A DNA stretch of 64,000 bases from assembly GCF_001017175.1 (NCBI RefSeq), contig NZ_LCYG01000004.1, forward strand, positions 1-64,000, read 5' to 3'. This stretch comes from Microvirga vignae (lineage in GTDB: Bacteria; Pseudomonadota; Alphaproteobacteria; Rhizobiales; Beijerinckiaceae). This document shows, piece after piece, positions 39,727-48,924 of this stretch. The notes beneath the pieces are model-generated. The model worked only from the letters and a program-made list of their open reading frames with translations, did not search any database and had not been told where the DNA came from. Made by a program: the position numbers and the translations under genes. Numbering within the stretch: position 1 is the first letter of the stretch; each line of letters begins with the position of its first letter.

Positions 39727-41616
39727 TTACTGGATCTTCGGCGGGTCGCCGAAGTTCAGGTTGGGCAGGCCGCCGTCGCCAGGGCCGCCGAGGCCGGGGA
39801 CGAGAAGCTCGTCGAGCTTCTTCTGCACCGCAGCCGGATCAACGGCCGGGCCAGCGGCCTTGTAGTGCATCACGATGTTCGGGAAGAGCACGACGATGGC
39901 CACCATGATCAGCTGGATCACCACGAAGGGAATGGCGCCCCAGTAGATCTGACCCGTGGTCACCGGCTCCATCCTCTTGCCCGTCACGCGGTCGGTATAG
40001 GCCGTTTTTGGAGCCACCGAGCGCAGGAAGAATAGGGCAAAGCCGAAGGGCGGGTGCATGAACGAGGTCTGCATGTTCACGCCCAGGATCACGCCGAACC
40101 AGATCAGGTCGATGCCCAGCTTCTCCGCCGCGGGGCCGAGCAGCGGCACCACGATGAAGGCCAGCTCGAAGAAGTCGAGGAAGAAGGCCAGCAGGAAGAC
40201 CAGGATATTCACAACAATCAGGAAGCCCACCTGACCGCCGGGAAGCGAGGTCAGCAGGTGCTCCACCCACACGTGCCCGTTCACGCCGTAGAAGGTGAGC
40301 GAGAACACGCGCGCGCCGATCAGGATGAAGAGAACGAAGGCGGAGAGTTTCGCCGTCGCTTCCGTCGCCTGGCGGACGATGGTGAAGTTGAAGCGGTTCG
40401 GGTTGTTGTCGAGCTTGCGCTTGATCGCGGCAAGGATCACCGAGCCGAGCGCGCCCATGGCGCCGCCTTCCGTCGGAGTCGCAAGGCCGATGAAGATGGT
40501 GCCGAGCACGAGGAAGATGAGCAGCAGCGGAGGCACCATGACGAAGGTAACCTGCTGCGCCATGTTGGACATGAGGCGAAGGCCCGTGAAGCGCTCCACG
40601 ATGCCGACGACCAGCGCGTAGACCGCACCGGCGAGGACCATTTCCATCGTCAACGCGAGGCCCTCGTAGCCCTGCTGGTGAAGGATGACGTAGAGGCCGA
40701 TGAGCACGGCAACGAGAACCGCCGAGATCACGATGCGCTTGGCGCCGAGCATCTTGTTCATGAGGGCGCAGATGAGGGCCACGACGGTCGCCACGCAGAT
40801 TGTGAGAATGACGAAGTCCGCACCGCCCTTCGTGTCCGTCTGCGACAGGACATAGTAGCCGACGAGACCGGAGAAGAGCACCAGGATGCCGAGCTGCCAG
40901 ACACCGCGCGAGCCGTTGGGCTCACGATAGCCGATGGCGTCCAGCGGAAGGCCTGGAGCTGACTTCGGGTCGATGATCGACATCAGCAGCACGTAACCGG
41001 CATAGAGGCCGGAGAGGATAAGGCCTGGGAGGAACGCGCCCTCGTACATGTCGCCGACCGAGCGGCCAAGCTGGTCCGCCATGACGATGAGAACGAGCGA
41101 CGGCGGGATGATCTGGGCCAGCGTACCCGAGGCCGCGATGACGCCCGAAGCCAGACGCCGGTCGTAGCCGTAGCGCAGCATGATCGGCAGGGAGATCAGG
41201 CCCATCGAGATCACTGACGCGGCCACGACGCCGGTGGTGGCGGCGAGCAGTGCGCCCACGAAGATCACCGCATAGGCCAGACCCCCGCGAATGGGGCCGA
41301 AGAGCTGGCCGATGGTATCGAGAAGGTCTTCCGCCATTCCCGACCGTTCAAGGACGTAGCCCATAAAGGTGAAGAACGGAATCGCGAGCAGCACCTCGTT
41401 CGACATGGTGCCGTAGATACGGTCCGGCAGCGCCTGCAGCAGGGGCCAGGAGAGATTGATGTTCTCAGGAGCCAGAGGAGCAAGCTCTACCGCAATAAAG
41501 AAGAACAGCAGGCCGTTCGCCGCCAGCGAGAAGGCGACCGGGTAACCGAGGAGAAGGAAGACAACCAGCGCCGCGAACATGATCGGCGCGAGGTTCTGGG
41601 CAATCAATGCAGCCAT
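39727..41616 (-). CDS. dctM: TRAP transporter large permease, DctM-like, extended
   Basis: A 629-residue inner-membrane subunit of a tripartite ATP-independent periplasmic transporter, which uses a sodium or proton gradient to import organic acids. The N-terminal half has DctM hallmarks (IPFFTFMGYVLERSGMAEDL; GVVAASVISMGLISLP; IAASGTLAQIIPPSL). Typical DctM proteins have about 425 residues. Here about 180 extra residues, containing additional membrane helices, split the two halves (about 225-400). The second half has GLATPTEGGAMGALG and GVILGVNMQTSFMHPPFGF. It follows dctQ. No dctP receptor gene is in the window, so the substrate is unknown. Confidence 0.9.
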   Translation of the reverse strand: MAALIAQNLAPIMFAALVVFLLLGYPVAFSLAANGLLFFFIAVELAPLAPENINLSWPLLQALPDRIYGTMSNEVLLAIPFFTFMGYVLERSGMAEDLLDTIGQLFGPIRGGLAYAVIFVGALLAATTGVVAASVISMGLISLPIMLRYGYDRRLASGVIAASGTLAQIIPPSLVLIVMADQLGRSVGDMYEGAFLPGLILSGLYAGYVLLMSIIDPKSAPGLPLDAIGYREPNGSRGVWQLGILVLFSGLVGYYVLSQTDTKGGADFVILTICVATVVALICALMNKMLGAKRIVISAVLVAVLIGLYVILHQQGYEGLALTMEMVLAGAVYALVVGIVERFTGLRLMSNMAQQVTFVMVPPLLLIFLVLGTIFIGLATPTEGGAMGALGSVILAAIKRKLDNNPNRFNFTIVRQATEATAKLSAFVLFILIGARVFSLTFYGVNGHVWVEHLLTSLPGGQVGFLIVVNILVFLLAFFLDFFELAFIVVPLLGPAAEKLGIDLIWFGVILGVNMQTSFMHPPFGFALFFLRSVAPKTAYTDRVTGKRMEPVTTGQIYWGAIPFVVIQLIMVAIVVLFPNIVMHYKAAGPAVDPAAVQKKLDELLVPGLGGPGDGGLPNLNFGDPPKIQ

Positions 41617-41654
41617 GGACGAAGAACTCCGAAAATCAGATCAGGGCGAGAGGC

Positions 41655-42284
41655 TTAGCGGATGCCGTCGCCAGGGGGCTCGCCGCCCTTGGTGGTGCTT
41701 GTATCGGCCAGCTCTGCGATCAGACGCTCCGCTTCAACCTCGGCCGCACCATGCGCACCGACGTGATCATGCTCGTCGGCCAACTGGCCCTGCATGATGG
41801 CCACGCGCTTGATGAGTTCGCTCAGCCATTGGAAGGCCAGGGAGATGAAGCCCAACAGGATCAGGCCCTTCGCCGGCCAGATCAGCAGGCCGCCGGCATT
41901 GGAGGAGACCTCGCCGGACGCATAGGACTTCTCGAAGTAGGGAACGGAGAGCCACAGCATCAGCGCCACGAACGGGAAGAGGAAGAGCAGGTGGCCCATC
42001 AGGTCGATCCGATCACGCCCGCGCTTCGTCAGGCGGCTGGAGATGATGTCGATCCGGATATGCTCGTTGGCCCTCAGCGTCCAGGCAGCGCAAAGCATGA
42101 ACACGGCACCGAACAGGTACCATTGCAGCTCGAGCCAGGCATTGGACGAGACGCCGAAGATACGGCGGATGATGGCATTGACGGCGGAGACGACGATGGC
42201 CACCACGATGGCCCAGGCCGCGACTTTGCCGATGCGTTCGTTGATCGAGTCGATGACACGAGATAGCTTGATGAGCGCCGTCAC
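41655..42284 (-). CDS. dctQ: TRAP transporter small permease, DctQ-like
   Basis: A 209-residue protein with four membrane helices, the small subunit that partners DctM. The characteristic regions are NAIIRRIFGVSSNAWLELQW (about 36-55) and HIRIDIISSRLTKRGR (about 75-90). A C-terminal polar tail of about 50 residues is unusual in length. The start is GTG with GGGGGAG upstream. The gene begins the dctQ-dctM operon. The receptor may be encoded elsewhere or just outside this neighbourhood. Confidence 0.88.
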   Translation of the reverse strand: MTALIKLSRVIDSINERIGKVAAWAIVVAIVVSAVNAIIRRIFGVSSNAWLELQWYLFGAVFMLCAAWTLRANEHIRIDIISSRLTKRGRDRIDLMGHLLFLFPFVALMLWLSVPYFEKSYASGEVSSNAGGLLIWPAKGLILLGFISLAFQWLSELIKRVAIMQGQLADEHDHVGAHGAAEVEAERLIAELADTSTTKGGEPPGDGIR

Positions 42285-42583
42285 CTGTCCGTCTCCCCCT
42301 TGAAAACCGTTGTTGGTCGGATCTGACGGCTAGCTACCGAGTTTCAAAACCCTTCGCCATGCCGCCTTAGTCTATAGCGACGTTTGCCTGGGTCACTACC
42401 CGGGAAATTTTCGTGCTGCAAGATACCGCAATGTTAAAAGTTTAGGCAGTTCAGGCTCTTGCCAACAGTCTGAAACTTGCCGCATGGGAAGCCGAGCTTC
42501 GAGGTGCCGTTCCATCCTTTCGACCGGCCTCCGAGTGGCCAGCGAGGAGATGCGTAGCTATAGTTTCCTATTTCCTTGGGAGA

Positions 42584-43180
42584 ATGAACGTGACGCTGCT
42601 TGTTCTGGGCCTGATCCTGTTTCTCGGAATCCATTCCTTCACCATGGCGCGCAAAAGCCGCTCAGGGCTCATCGGACGGATCGGCGAGGGGCCCTACAAA
42701 GGACTCTATTCGCTTCTGTCGCTTGCCGGAATCGCGTTGATCTCCATCGGCTACGGACAGTACCGGGCCAATGGCTATATCCCTGTCTGGGATCCGCCGG
42801 TCTGGACCCGGCATATCTCGCTTCTTCTCGTGCTCATCGCCTTCATCTGCGTCGTGGCGGCTTATCTCCCGGGGCACATCAAGTATCGCCTGAAGCATCC
42901 CATGCTGGCGGGCGTGAAGATCTGGGCCTTCGCGCATCTGATCGCCAATGGGGATCTCGGCTCCATCCTGCTCTTCGGCTCAATCCTTGCTTGGGCGGTG
43001 GTCGCGCGCATCAGCGTGAAGCGCCGGGACGTGGCGGCCCAGCATGGCGGGACGGCCGCGCCTGCAGGCTGGCGCAACGACATCCTGGCCGTGGTGATCG
43101 GCACTGCTGTCTACCTAGCCTTCGTTTTCTGGCTCCATCCGCTGCTGATCGGCGTATCCGTCCTGCCCACAAGAGCGTGA
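42584..43180 (+). CDS. nnrU: NnrU family protein
   Basis: A 198-residue protein with about five membrane helices, assigned to the NnrU family by LGLILFLGIHSFTMARKSRS near the N-terminus and YLPGHIKYRLKHPMLAGVKI in the middle. NnrU was named for a link to nitrite and nitric-oxide reduction in Rhodobacter; the family also includes methyltransferase-like proteins, and its biochemistry is unsettled. No denitrification gene is in the window, so the name should not be read as function. Confidence 0.85.
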   Translation: MNVTLLVLGLILFLGIHSFTMARKSRSGLIGRIGEGPYKGLYSLLSLAGIALISIGYGQYRANGYIPVWDPPVWTRHISLLLVLIAFICVVAAYLPGHIKYRLKHPMLAGVKIWAFAHLIANGDLGSILLFGSILAWAVVARISVKRRDVAAQHGGTAAPAGWRNDILAVVIGTAVYLAFVFWLHPLLIGVSVLPTRA

Positions 43181-43261
43181 AACCTCTCGCCTTAGGCGGG
43201 GGGGTATGCTAGGCGACCCACTTCTATTGAAGGAGGCGGCCCACGGGCCGCATGAGGGACG

Positions 43262-43939
43262 ATGGCCACGAACCAGAACGACGAGTTCATTCGCGAAGTC
43301 GATGAGGAATACCGCCGCGACCAGCTGGCGAAGATTTGGGCCCGGTATAATGGCCTCATCATTGCCGTCGTCGTCCTCATCGTCGGTGGCATTGGCGGCT
43401 GGCGCTATTGGGAACACGTGCAGGAGACCCGCGCACAGGCTGCCGCCGCGCGCTACGAGGCGGCTCTGAAGCTCTCCGACGAAAACAAGACCCAGGAGGC
43501 CGACGCTGCCCTTGAGGCTCTCGCTAAGGAAGGTGACACCGGCTACAGCCTGCTCGCCCGCTTCCGTGTCGCTGCCGAGCGCGGCCAGCAGAATGCGGAG
43601 CAGGGTGCTGCGGCCTATGATGCCCTGGCGAACGATTCCGGGATTGCGCCGCTCTGGCGCGACTTGGCCCGTCTGCGCGCCGCATGGCTGCGCCTCGACA
43701 CCGTCGATCCCGCCAAGATCCGCCAAGCCCTCGAACCCATGGCCGCACCCTCGAATGCATGGCGCCATTCGGCTCGGGAACTCTTGGGGTTGTCGGGCCT
43801 TAAGGCAGGCGACATGGATTATGCCGGGCGCTGGTTCGACCAGATCGCGGCTGACCGTGAGACGCCTCCCGCCCTGAGGCAGCGGCTTGCCGTTTACACC
43901 GCTCTCGTGGCGGGCGGGCCTGTTCAAGTCACTCAGTAA
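43262..43939 (+). CDS. membrane-anchored TPR-like protein (YfgM-type)
   Basis: A 225-residue protein with a charged cytoplasmic N-terminus (1-30) and one membrane helix (about 30-47, NGLIIAVVVLIVGGIGGWRY). A helical periplasmic domain with TPR-like repeats runs from about 60 to 215. This is the layout of the YfgM/TPR_21 family; YfgM associates with the SecYEG translocon and periplasmic chaperones. In gammaproteobacteria it sits beside bamB and der; here der follows after 18 bases, a partly conserved order. Confidence 0.85.
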   Translation: MATNQNDEFIREVDEEYRRDQLAKIWARYNGLIIAVVVLIVGGIGGWRYWEHVQETRAQAAAARYEAALKLSDENKTQEADAALEALAKEGDTGYSLLARFRVAAERGQQNAEQGAAAYDALANDSGIAPLWRDLARLRAAWLRLDTVDPAKIRQALEPMAAPSNAWRHSARELLGLSGLKAGDMDYAGRWFDQIAADRETPPALRQRLAVYTALVAGGPVQVTQ

Positions 43940-43957
43940 AGGCGGAGCACCAGGGAC

Positions 43958-45301
43958 ATGACGCCTACCGTCGCCATTGTCGGGCGGCCGAATGTCGGCA
44001 AGTCGACTCTCTTCAATCGTCTCGTAGGCAAGAAGCTCGCCCTCGTCGACGACCGTCCGGGCGTGACCCGCGACCGGCGCGAAGGCGAGGCGCGTCTCGG
44101 CGATCTTGAGTTTCGCATCATCGACACCGCAGGACTGGAGGAGGCGACGGAAGAGTCGCTGCTCGGCCGGATGCGCGCGCAGACGGAAGCGGCCATTGAG
44201 GATGCGGATGTCATCCTCTTCGTGGTCGATGCCCGCGTAGGCGTATTGCCTGCCGACCGGCCCTTCGCCGAGATGGTGCGCCGCTCCGGCAAGCCCGTGA
44301 TCCTCATTGCCAACAAGGCCGAGGGCGGTGCGGGCATGGCCGGCGCCTATGACGCCTTCTCGCTTGGCCTCGGCGAGCCGGTTCCGCTCTCCGCCGAGCA
44401 CGGCGAGGGCATGGCCGATCTCTTTGAGGCCCTGATGCCTCTCTTCCCCGAGCCTGATGAGGAAGAGGAGGAGGAAGACCTCAACAAGCCGCTTCAGGTC
44501 GCCATCGTCGGCCGTCCGAACGCAGGCAAGTCGACGCTGATCAACCGCATGGTGGGTGAGGATCGCCTGCTCACGGGGCCTGAAGCCGGTATCACCCGCG
44601 ACTCGATCTCCCTCGACTGGGATTGGCGCGGCCGCCCGGTGAAGCTGTTCGACACGGCGGGCCTGCGCAAGCGCGCCCGTGTTGAGGACAAGCTCGAAAA
44701 GCTCTCCGTCGCGGACGCCCTCCGCGCCGTGCGCTTTGCCGAAGTGGTGGTGGTGCTGCTCGATGCCACGATCCCGTTCGAGAAACAGGACCTCTCCATC
44801 GTCGATCTGGTGGAGCAGGAGGGCCGCGCCCTCGTGATCGGCCTCAACAAGTGGGATCTGGTGGCCGACAAGCCTGGCCTGCTGTCCGAGTTGAAGGAAA
44901 AGGCGTCCCGCCTGCTGCCGCAGGTGAAGGGCGCGCCCGTGGTGCCGCTCTCAGGTCTTGCCGGCAGCGGCATCGATCCGCTCATGAAGGCGGTGTTCCA
45001 GGTCTATGAAACCTGGAACCGGCGCATCTCGACCGCGAAGCTCAACCAGTGGCTTCAGGAAGCGATTGATGCCAACCCGCCACCCGCCGTCTCTGGCCGC
45101 CGCATCAAGATCCGCTACATGACCCAGGTGAAATCGCGCCCGCCGCATTTCGCCATCTTCGGCAACCAGCTCGACGCACTGCCGAAGAGCTACACTCGCT
45201 ACCTCATCAATAACATTCGCGAGGCCTTCGACCTGCCCGGCGTCCCGATCCGCGTGTCGCTGCGCATGGGACAGAACCCGTACGACAAGGAACGGAAGTA
45301 G
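43958..45301 (+). CDS. der: GTPase Der (EngA)
   Basis: A 447-residue essential GTPase needed for 50S ribosome assembly. It has two GTPase domains in tandem: [16 protein letters not shown] with [10 protein letters not shown] at residues 8-45, and [16 protein letters not shown] near 187 with [13 protein letters not shown]. An acidic linker ([11 protein letters not shown]) separates them. A KH-like domain ends the protein. GGGA precedes the ATG. It follows the TPR gene in one transcription unit. A palindromic repeat lies after it. Confidence 0.97.
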   Translation: MTPTVAIVGRPNVGKSTLFNRLVGKKLALVDDRPGVTRDRREGEARLGDLEFRIIDTAGLEEATEESLLGRMRAQTEAAIEDADVILFVVDARVGVLPADRPFAEMVRRSGKPVILIANKAEGGAGMAGAYDAFSLGLGEPVPLSAEHGEGMADLFEALMPLFPEPDEEEEEEDLNKPLQVAIVGRPNAGKSTLINRMVGEDRLLTGPEAGITRDSISLDWDWRGRPVKLFDTAGLRKRARVEDKLEKLSVADALRAVRFAEVVVVLLDATIPFEKQDLSIVDLVEQEGRALVIGLNKWDLVADKPGLLSELKEKASRLLPQVKGAPVVPLSGLAGSGIDPLMKAVFQVYETWNRRISTAKLNQWLQEAIDANPPPAVSGRRIKIRYMTQVKSRPPHFAIFGNQLDALPKSYTRYLINNIREAFDLPGVPIRVSLRMGQNPYDKERK

Positions 45302-45325
45302 GGCGCTTCTTTCCGGTGATCTTCA

Positions 45326-45415
45326 CGTCATGGCCGCACTTGTTGCGGCCGTCCACATCCTCATCCCTTCATGCACCAAAGGCGTGGATTCCCGAGACGA
45401 GCCCGGTCATGACGC
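45326..45415. repeat. dispersed intergenic palindromic repeat, copy E
   Basis: A 90-base unit starting CGTCATGGCCGCACTTGTTG and ending CGGTCATGACG, with AAAGGCGTGGATTCCCGAGA in the second half. Its ends form the same GTCATG...CATGAC arms as the other copies. It separates the converging der and ABC transporter genes. Confidence 0.75.
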
Positions 45416-45427
45416 GCTACCAGGCAT

Positions 45428-47170
45428 TCAAGCCGCCGTTTCCATTTCGAACACCGTGTCATGGAACTGCATGAGCGTCGAGCGGTGGCCGATGCTGAGG
45501 ATAGTGGGTTTCCACTCGGCTTCCCGCAGAAGCGTATAGACCTGCCGCTCGGTGTCTTCGTCGAGCGCGGAGGTCGCCTCGTCGAGGAAGATCGTGCGGG
45601 GTTTGGCCAGTAGCACGCGGGCAAAGCCGAGGCGCTGCTGCTCACCGCCGGAGAGGCGCTGGCTCCATTGGTCGAGCTCGTCGAGACGCTCGACGAGATG
45701 GCCGAGGCGCACCGCTTCGAGAACACGGACGATCTCCGCATCGCCTGTCGAGGGTGCTGCCGGATAGAACGCCGCCTGACGCAGAGTGCCGAGAGGGATG
45801 TAAGGCTTTTGTGGCACGAAGAGCACTTCACCTTCAGGGAAGGAGACCTGGCCTTTCGCGTGAGGCCAGATGCCTGCCACGGCGCGCAGCATGGTGCTCT
45901 TGCCGGCACCTGACGGTCCCTTGATGAGAACTGCTTCGCCGGAGGCTGCCTCCATGTGCAGATTGGTCGTGATTATGCGCTGATTGGGAAGTGAGAGTTC
46001 GAGATCGCGCACGATGAAAGCCTCGCCCTTGCGCTCTGCCTCGATGGAGGAGATGGCCGTTGCCTTCAGAGCATCGAGCTGATTGCGGAAGCTCTTGAGG
46101 CGCTCAGTCGTTGCGCGCCATTGCGCGATCTGCCCATAGCTCGTGATGAAGAAGTTCAGGCAGGCCTGCACGGCTCCGCAAGCCGCTGCGATCTGCATCA
46201 CTTGCGCAAACCCGATCTGTCCGTAGAAATAGCGGGGTGATGCAAGCAGAAATGGCAGGATAATGCTGAACTGGCTATGTGCATGGGCAAAGAGGCCAAT
46301 AGCGCGCTCGCGGCGCATGATGCCCCAGAAGTTCTGCACCACCTTTGCCCAACGCTCGTCGATGACCGCCGCTTCACGCTCCTCGCCACGATAGAACGCG
46401 ATGGTCTCCGCATTCTCGCGCAGACGCACGAGGCTGTAGCGGAAATCGCTTTCCAGGTTCTGGTTCCTGGTATGGTGCTTCGCGAGCGGATGGCCGATGA
46501 GATGCGTGAACCAGCTCGCGAGAAACGTGTAACCGAACACTGCAAAGACCATGTAACCGGCAATCGAGTGACCCGCGATAGTGACCGTGCCGCTCAACGA
46601 CCAGAGAATGGTGGCGAAGGCGACAAGGCTCACCGCCACATCGAGGAAGCCGACGACGAGATTGATCGTCTGCCCGGCGAAAAGGCCGAGATCTTCCACG
46701 ATCCGCTGATCGGGATTGGTGGCTGGCGCATCACCGATCTGCAGGCGGTAATAGGCACGGTTATCAAGCCAGTCCTTGGTATAGCGGCGTACGAGCCAGT
46801 CGCGCCACCGCAGTTTCAGGCTCTCCGCAACCCAGTGGGAATAGACGAGCGTGGTGACGAAGCTGCCGGCGATCAGAGCGAAGATGCCGACCTGCCTGAA
46901 GAACTCCCTTATTTCATGATGCTCGATGGCGGAATAAAAGCTCGCATACCAGTTGTTCTGCTGCACGCAGATCCAGATGGTGGTGAACTTGATGGCGAGC
47001 AGCAGTGCGAACATGCGCCGCGCGTAAGATTTTTCTTCCGATTGCCAATAGGGACGGGCGATCTTCCAGACATCACGGAAGAAGGCGTTACGCCCCGTTA
47101 GGTGAAAAAGGAGAGCAGCCAGCCGCCCTCGTTGCGCCGCAGGTGCCGACGCTACCGCTTGGATAAACAT
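45428..47170 (-). CDS. ABC transporter, fused permease and ATPase (SbmA/YddA-like)
   Basis: A 580-residue half-transporter with an N-terminal membrane domain of about six helices (residues 40-320) and a C-terminal ATPase. Walker A is KGPSGAGKSTMLRAVAG, the signature RLSGGEQQRLGFARVLLAKP and Walker B TIFLDEATSALDED. The membrane part matches ABC_membrane_2 (for example VYSHWVAESLKLRWRDWLVR), the type found in SbmA/BacA-like peptide importers and peroxisomal ABCD proteins. It would act as a homodimer. The substrate could be peptides, cobalamin or lipid-linked compounds. Confidence 0.9.
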   Translation of the reverse strand: MFIQAVASAPAAQRGRLAALLFHLTGRNAFFRDVWKIARPYWQSEEKSYARRMFALLLAIKFTTIWICVQQNNWYASFYSAIEHHEIREFFRQVGIFALIAGSFVTTLVYSHWVAESLKLRWRDWLVRRYTKDWLDNRAYYRLQIGDAPATNPDQRIVEDLGLFAGQTINLVVGFLDVAVSLVAFATILWSLSGTVTIAGHSIAGYMVFAVFGYTFLASWFTHLIGHPLAKHHTRNQNLESDFRYSLVRLRENAETIAFYRGEEREAAVIDERWAKVVQNFWGIMRRERAIGLFAHAHSQFSIILPFLLASPRYFYGQIGFAQVMQIAAACGAVQACLNFFITSYGQIAQWRATTERLKSFRNQLDALKATAISSIEAERKGEAFIVRDLELSLPNQRIITTNLHMEAASGEAVLIKGPSGAGKSTMLRAVAGIWPHAKGQVSFPEGEVLFVPQKPYIPLGTLRQAAFYPAAPSTGDAEIVRVLEAVRLGHLVERLDELDQWSQRLSGGEQQRLGFARVLLAKPRTIFLDEATSALDEDTERQVYTLLREAEWKPTILSIGHRSTLMQFHDTVFEMETAA

Positions 47171-47505
47171 GGTCTGCCCCGCGCAACCCGCAGCGCCAGA
47201 ACTCTTTTAGGCCCCGTCCGCGGCGTGTTGCTTCAGACCTTATCCGGACGCCGCATTTGCGTGGTTGCCCAGACAAGGCTTTGTATGTTCTTTGAATATA
47301 GTCCTGTCATAAGAAGTCGTTCTTTCAAGAATTCGCCGGCGAGACAAAGTCTTGATGAAGAAGACCACTATCGTTTCCAATATGAACTTCTGCTGAAGCG
47401 GCTAGTGTAATATTGCAACACGTGCTTGGCTTGCGGAGTAAAATGGCGTTTTTAGCATTGTCCGGGCATGATGCGGATGCGAGCCGGAGGCCGAAAGGAG
47501 GGCAA
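47171..47505. other. intergenic gap with no recognised gene
   Basis: The 335 bases between the ABC transporter and the NAD-binding protein are relatively AT-rich and probably contain both divergent promoters. No repeat of the GTCATG family, no tRNA and no convincing small ORF was seen. Confidence 0.5.
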
Positions 47506-48135
47506 ATGAAGCTGCTTCTTGTGGGGGCGACAGGACTCGTGGGTCGCAACGTTCTTAATCGGGCGCTCGCCGATCCACGCATTTACGGTGTTGTCACCCC
47601 TGTGCGGCGCCGTCTGCCAGAGCATCCGAAACTGATCGCACCGATCGTCAATTTCGAGCATTTACCTGAAGGTGCAGAATGGTGGCGAGTTGATGCTGTT
47701 ATCTGCACTCTTGGGACGACCATAAGGATGGCCAGGTCCCAAGAGGCATTCCGGCGTGTCGATCACGATTATCCGCTCGCCGTCGCTCGTCTGGCCAAGC
47801 AACACGGCACGCCGACTTTCGTTCTTAACTCGGCGATGGGGGCGGATGCCTCTTCGCGCTTTTTCTACAATCGCGTGAAGGGCGAAGTGGAGCGGGACCT
47901 CGCCACTATCGGCTTCCAGTCCCTGACCTTCGTGCGTCCGGGACTGATCGGCGGGAAACGAGACGAATTTCGCCTCGGTGAAAAGCTGGCTTCGGTTGCT
48001 CTCGGGATCCTGAAACCGGTTCTGCCGCGTAGTCTGCGCATCAATCCGGCCACGAAGATTGCCGAGGCTTTGGTGGAAGCTGCCGTCGTGCCGCGTCCTG
48101 GCACGCACGTCGTAACCTCTGCAGAACTCGCGTAA
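47506..48135 (+). CDS. NAD(P)-binding Rossmann protein, HTATIP2-like
   Basis: A 209-residue atypical short-chain dehydrogenase-type protein. The nucleotide loop is LLLVGATGLVGRNVLNRALA at residues 3-22. SAMGADASSRFFYNRVKGEV near residue 108 contains the YxxxK-like pair. The family includes HTATIP2/TIP30-like proteins and assembly factors; its substrate is unknown. ATG 47506 is chosen for the strong AAAGGAGG upstream; the open frame extends 31 codons earlier without an RBS. Confidence 0.82.
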   Translation: MKLLLVGATGLVGRNVLNRALADPRIYGVVTPVRRRLPEHPKLIAPIVNFEHLPEGAEWWRVDAVICTLGTTIRMARSQEAFRRVDHDYPLAVARLAKQHGTPTFVLNSAMGADASSRFFYNRVKGEVERDLATIGFQSLTFVRPGLIGGKRDEFRLGEKLASVALGILKPVLPRSLRINPATKIAEALVEAAVVPRPGTHVVTSAELA

Positions 48136-48171
48136 CCCTCAGCAAGCGTCCTCGACCAGAGGCAGCTCTCC

Positions 48172-48915
48172 TTAGGCTGGCGGCTGCGGCTCGATGATCT
48201 TGCCGTCCTGCGTGAAGTCGTAGATCTTGCCCGTCTCGGTCCACGAGGGCAAGGCGAGCTTGACGATATGAGGCGCGAGATCCTCGGGCGTCTTCAGTGT
48301 CAGCGGATCCTCGCCCGGCATGGCGGCGCGGCGCATGGAGGTGCGCAGAGGCCCGGGGTTGATGAGCATGGCCCGGATCGGTGTGGTCACCGTCTCGGCG
48401 GCATAAGTACGCACGAGCGCTTCGAGGGCAGCCTTCGATACAGAATAGACACCCCAATAGGCCTTGTGCTTATGAGCCGCGCCGGAGGTCACGAAGATCG
48501 CGCGTCCGGCATCGGAGGCGCGCAGCAGCGGGTCGAAAGAGCGAAGCAGGCGGTAATTCGCCGTCACGTTAACGGTCATCACCTCGTCCCAGACCGGCTG
48601 ATCGATGTGGGCGATCGGCGCGAGCTCGCCGAGCTGGCCCGCATTGCCGAGGAGGATGTCGAGCTTGCCCCAGCGCTCGTAGATCGCAGCTCCCAGGCGG
48701 TCGATAGCGTCGAGGTCCTTGAGGTTCACCGGCACGAGGGTTGCGGACGAGCCCTTGGCACGGATCTCGTCATCCAGGCTCTCAAGCGCACCCTGCGTAC
48801 GGGCGAGCGCTATGATGTGCGCGCCTGCTTCCGCGAGGGCCAAAGCCGCCGCTCGGCCAATGCCGCGCGATGCACCGGTAACGACCGCGACGCGGTTGAG
48901 AAGGGGCTTGTCCAT
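48172..48915 (-). CDS. SDR family oxidoreductase
   Basis: A 247-residue classical short-chain dehydrogenase. TGASRGIGRAAALALAEAGA is the cofactor site (residues 14-33), NAG is near residue 91, the catalytic Ser is in FVTSGAAHKH and YSVSKAALEALV carries the Tyr and Lys. The substrate is not known. It follows purF after 9 bases on the same strand and is usually found there in Hyphomicrobiales (general knowledge), though it has no known link to purines. Confidence 0.88.
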   Translation of the reverse strand: MDKPLLNRVAVVTGASRGIGRAAALALAEAGAHIIALARTQGALESLDDEIRAKGSSATLVPVNLKDLDAIDRLGAAIYERWGKLDILLGNAGQLGELAPIAHIDQPVWDEVMTVNVTANYRLLRSFDPLLRASDAGRAIFVTSGAAHKHKAYWGVYSVSKAALEALVRTYAAETVTTPIRAMLINPGPLRTSMRRAAMPGEDPLTLKTPEDLAPHIVKLALPSWTETGKIYDFTQDGKIIEPQPPA

Positions 48916-48924
48916 GAGGCGTCC

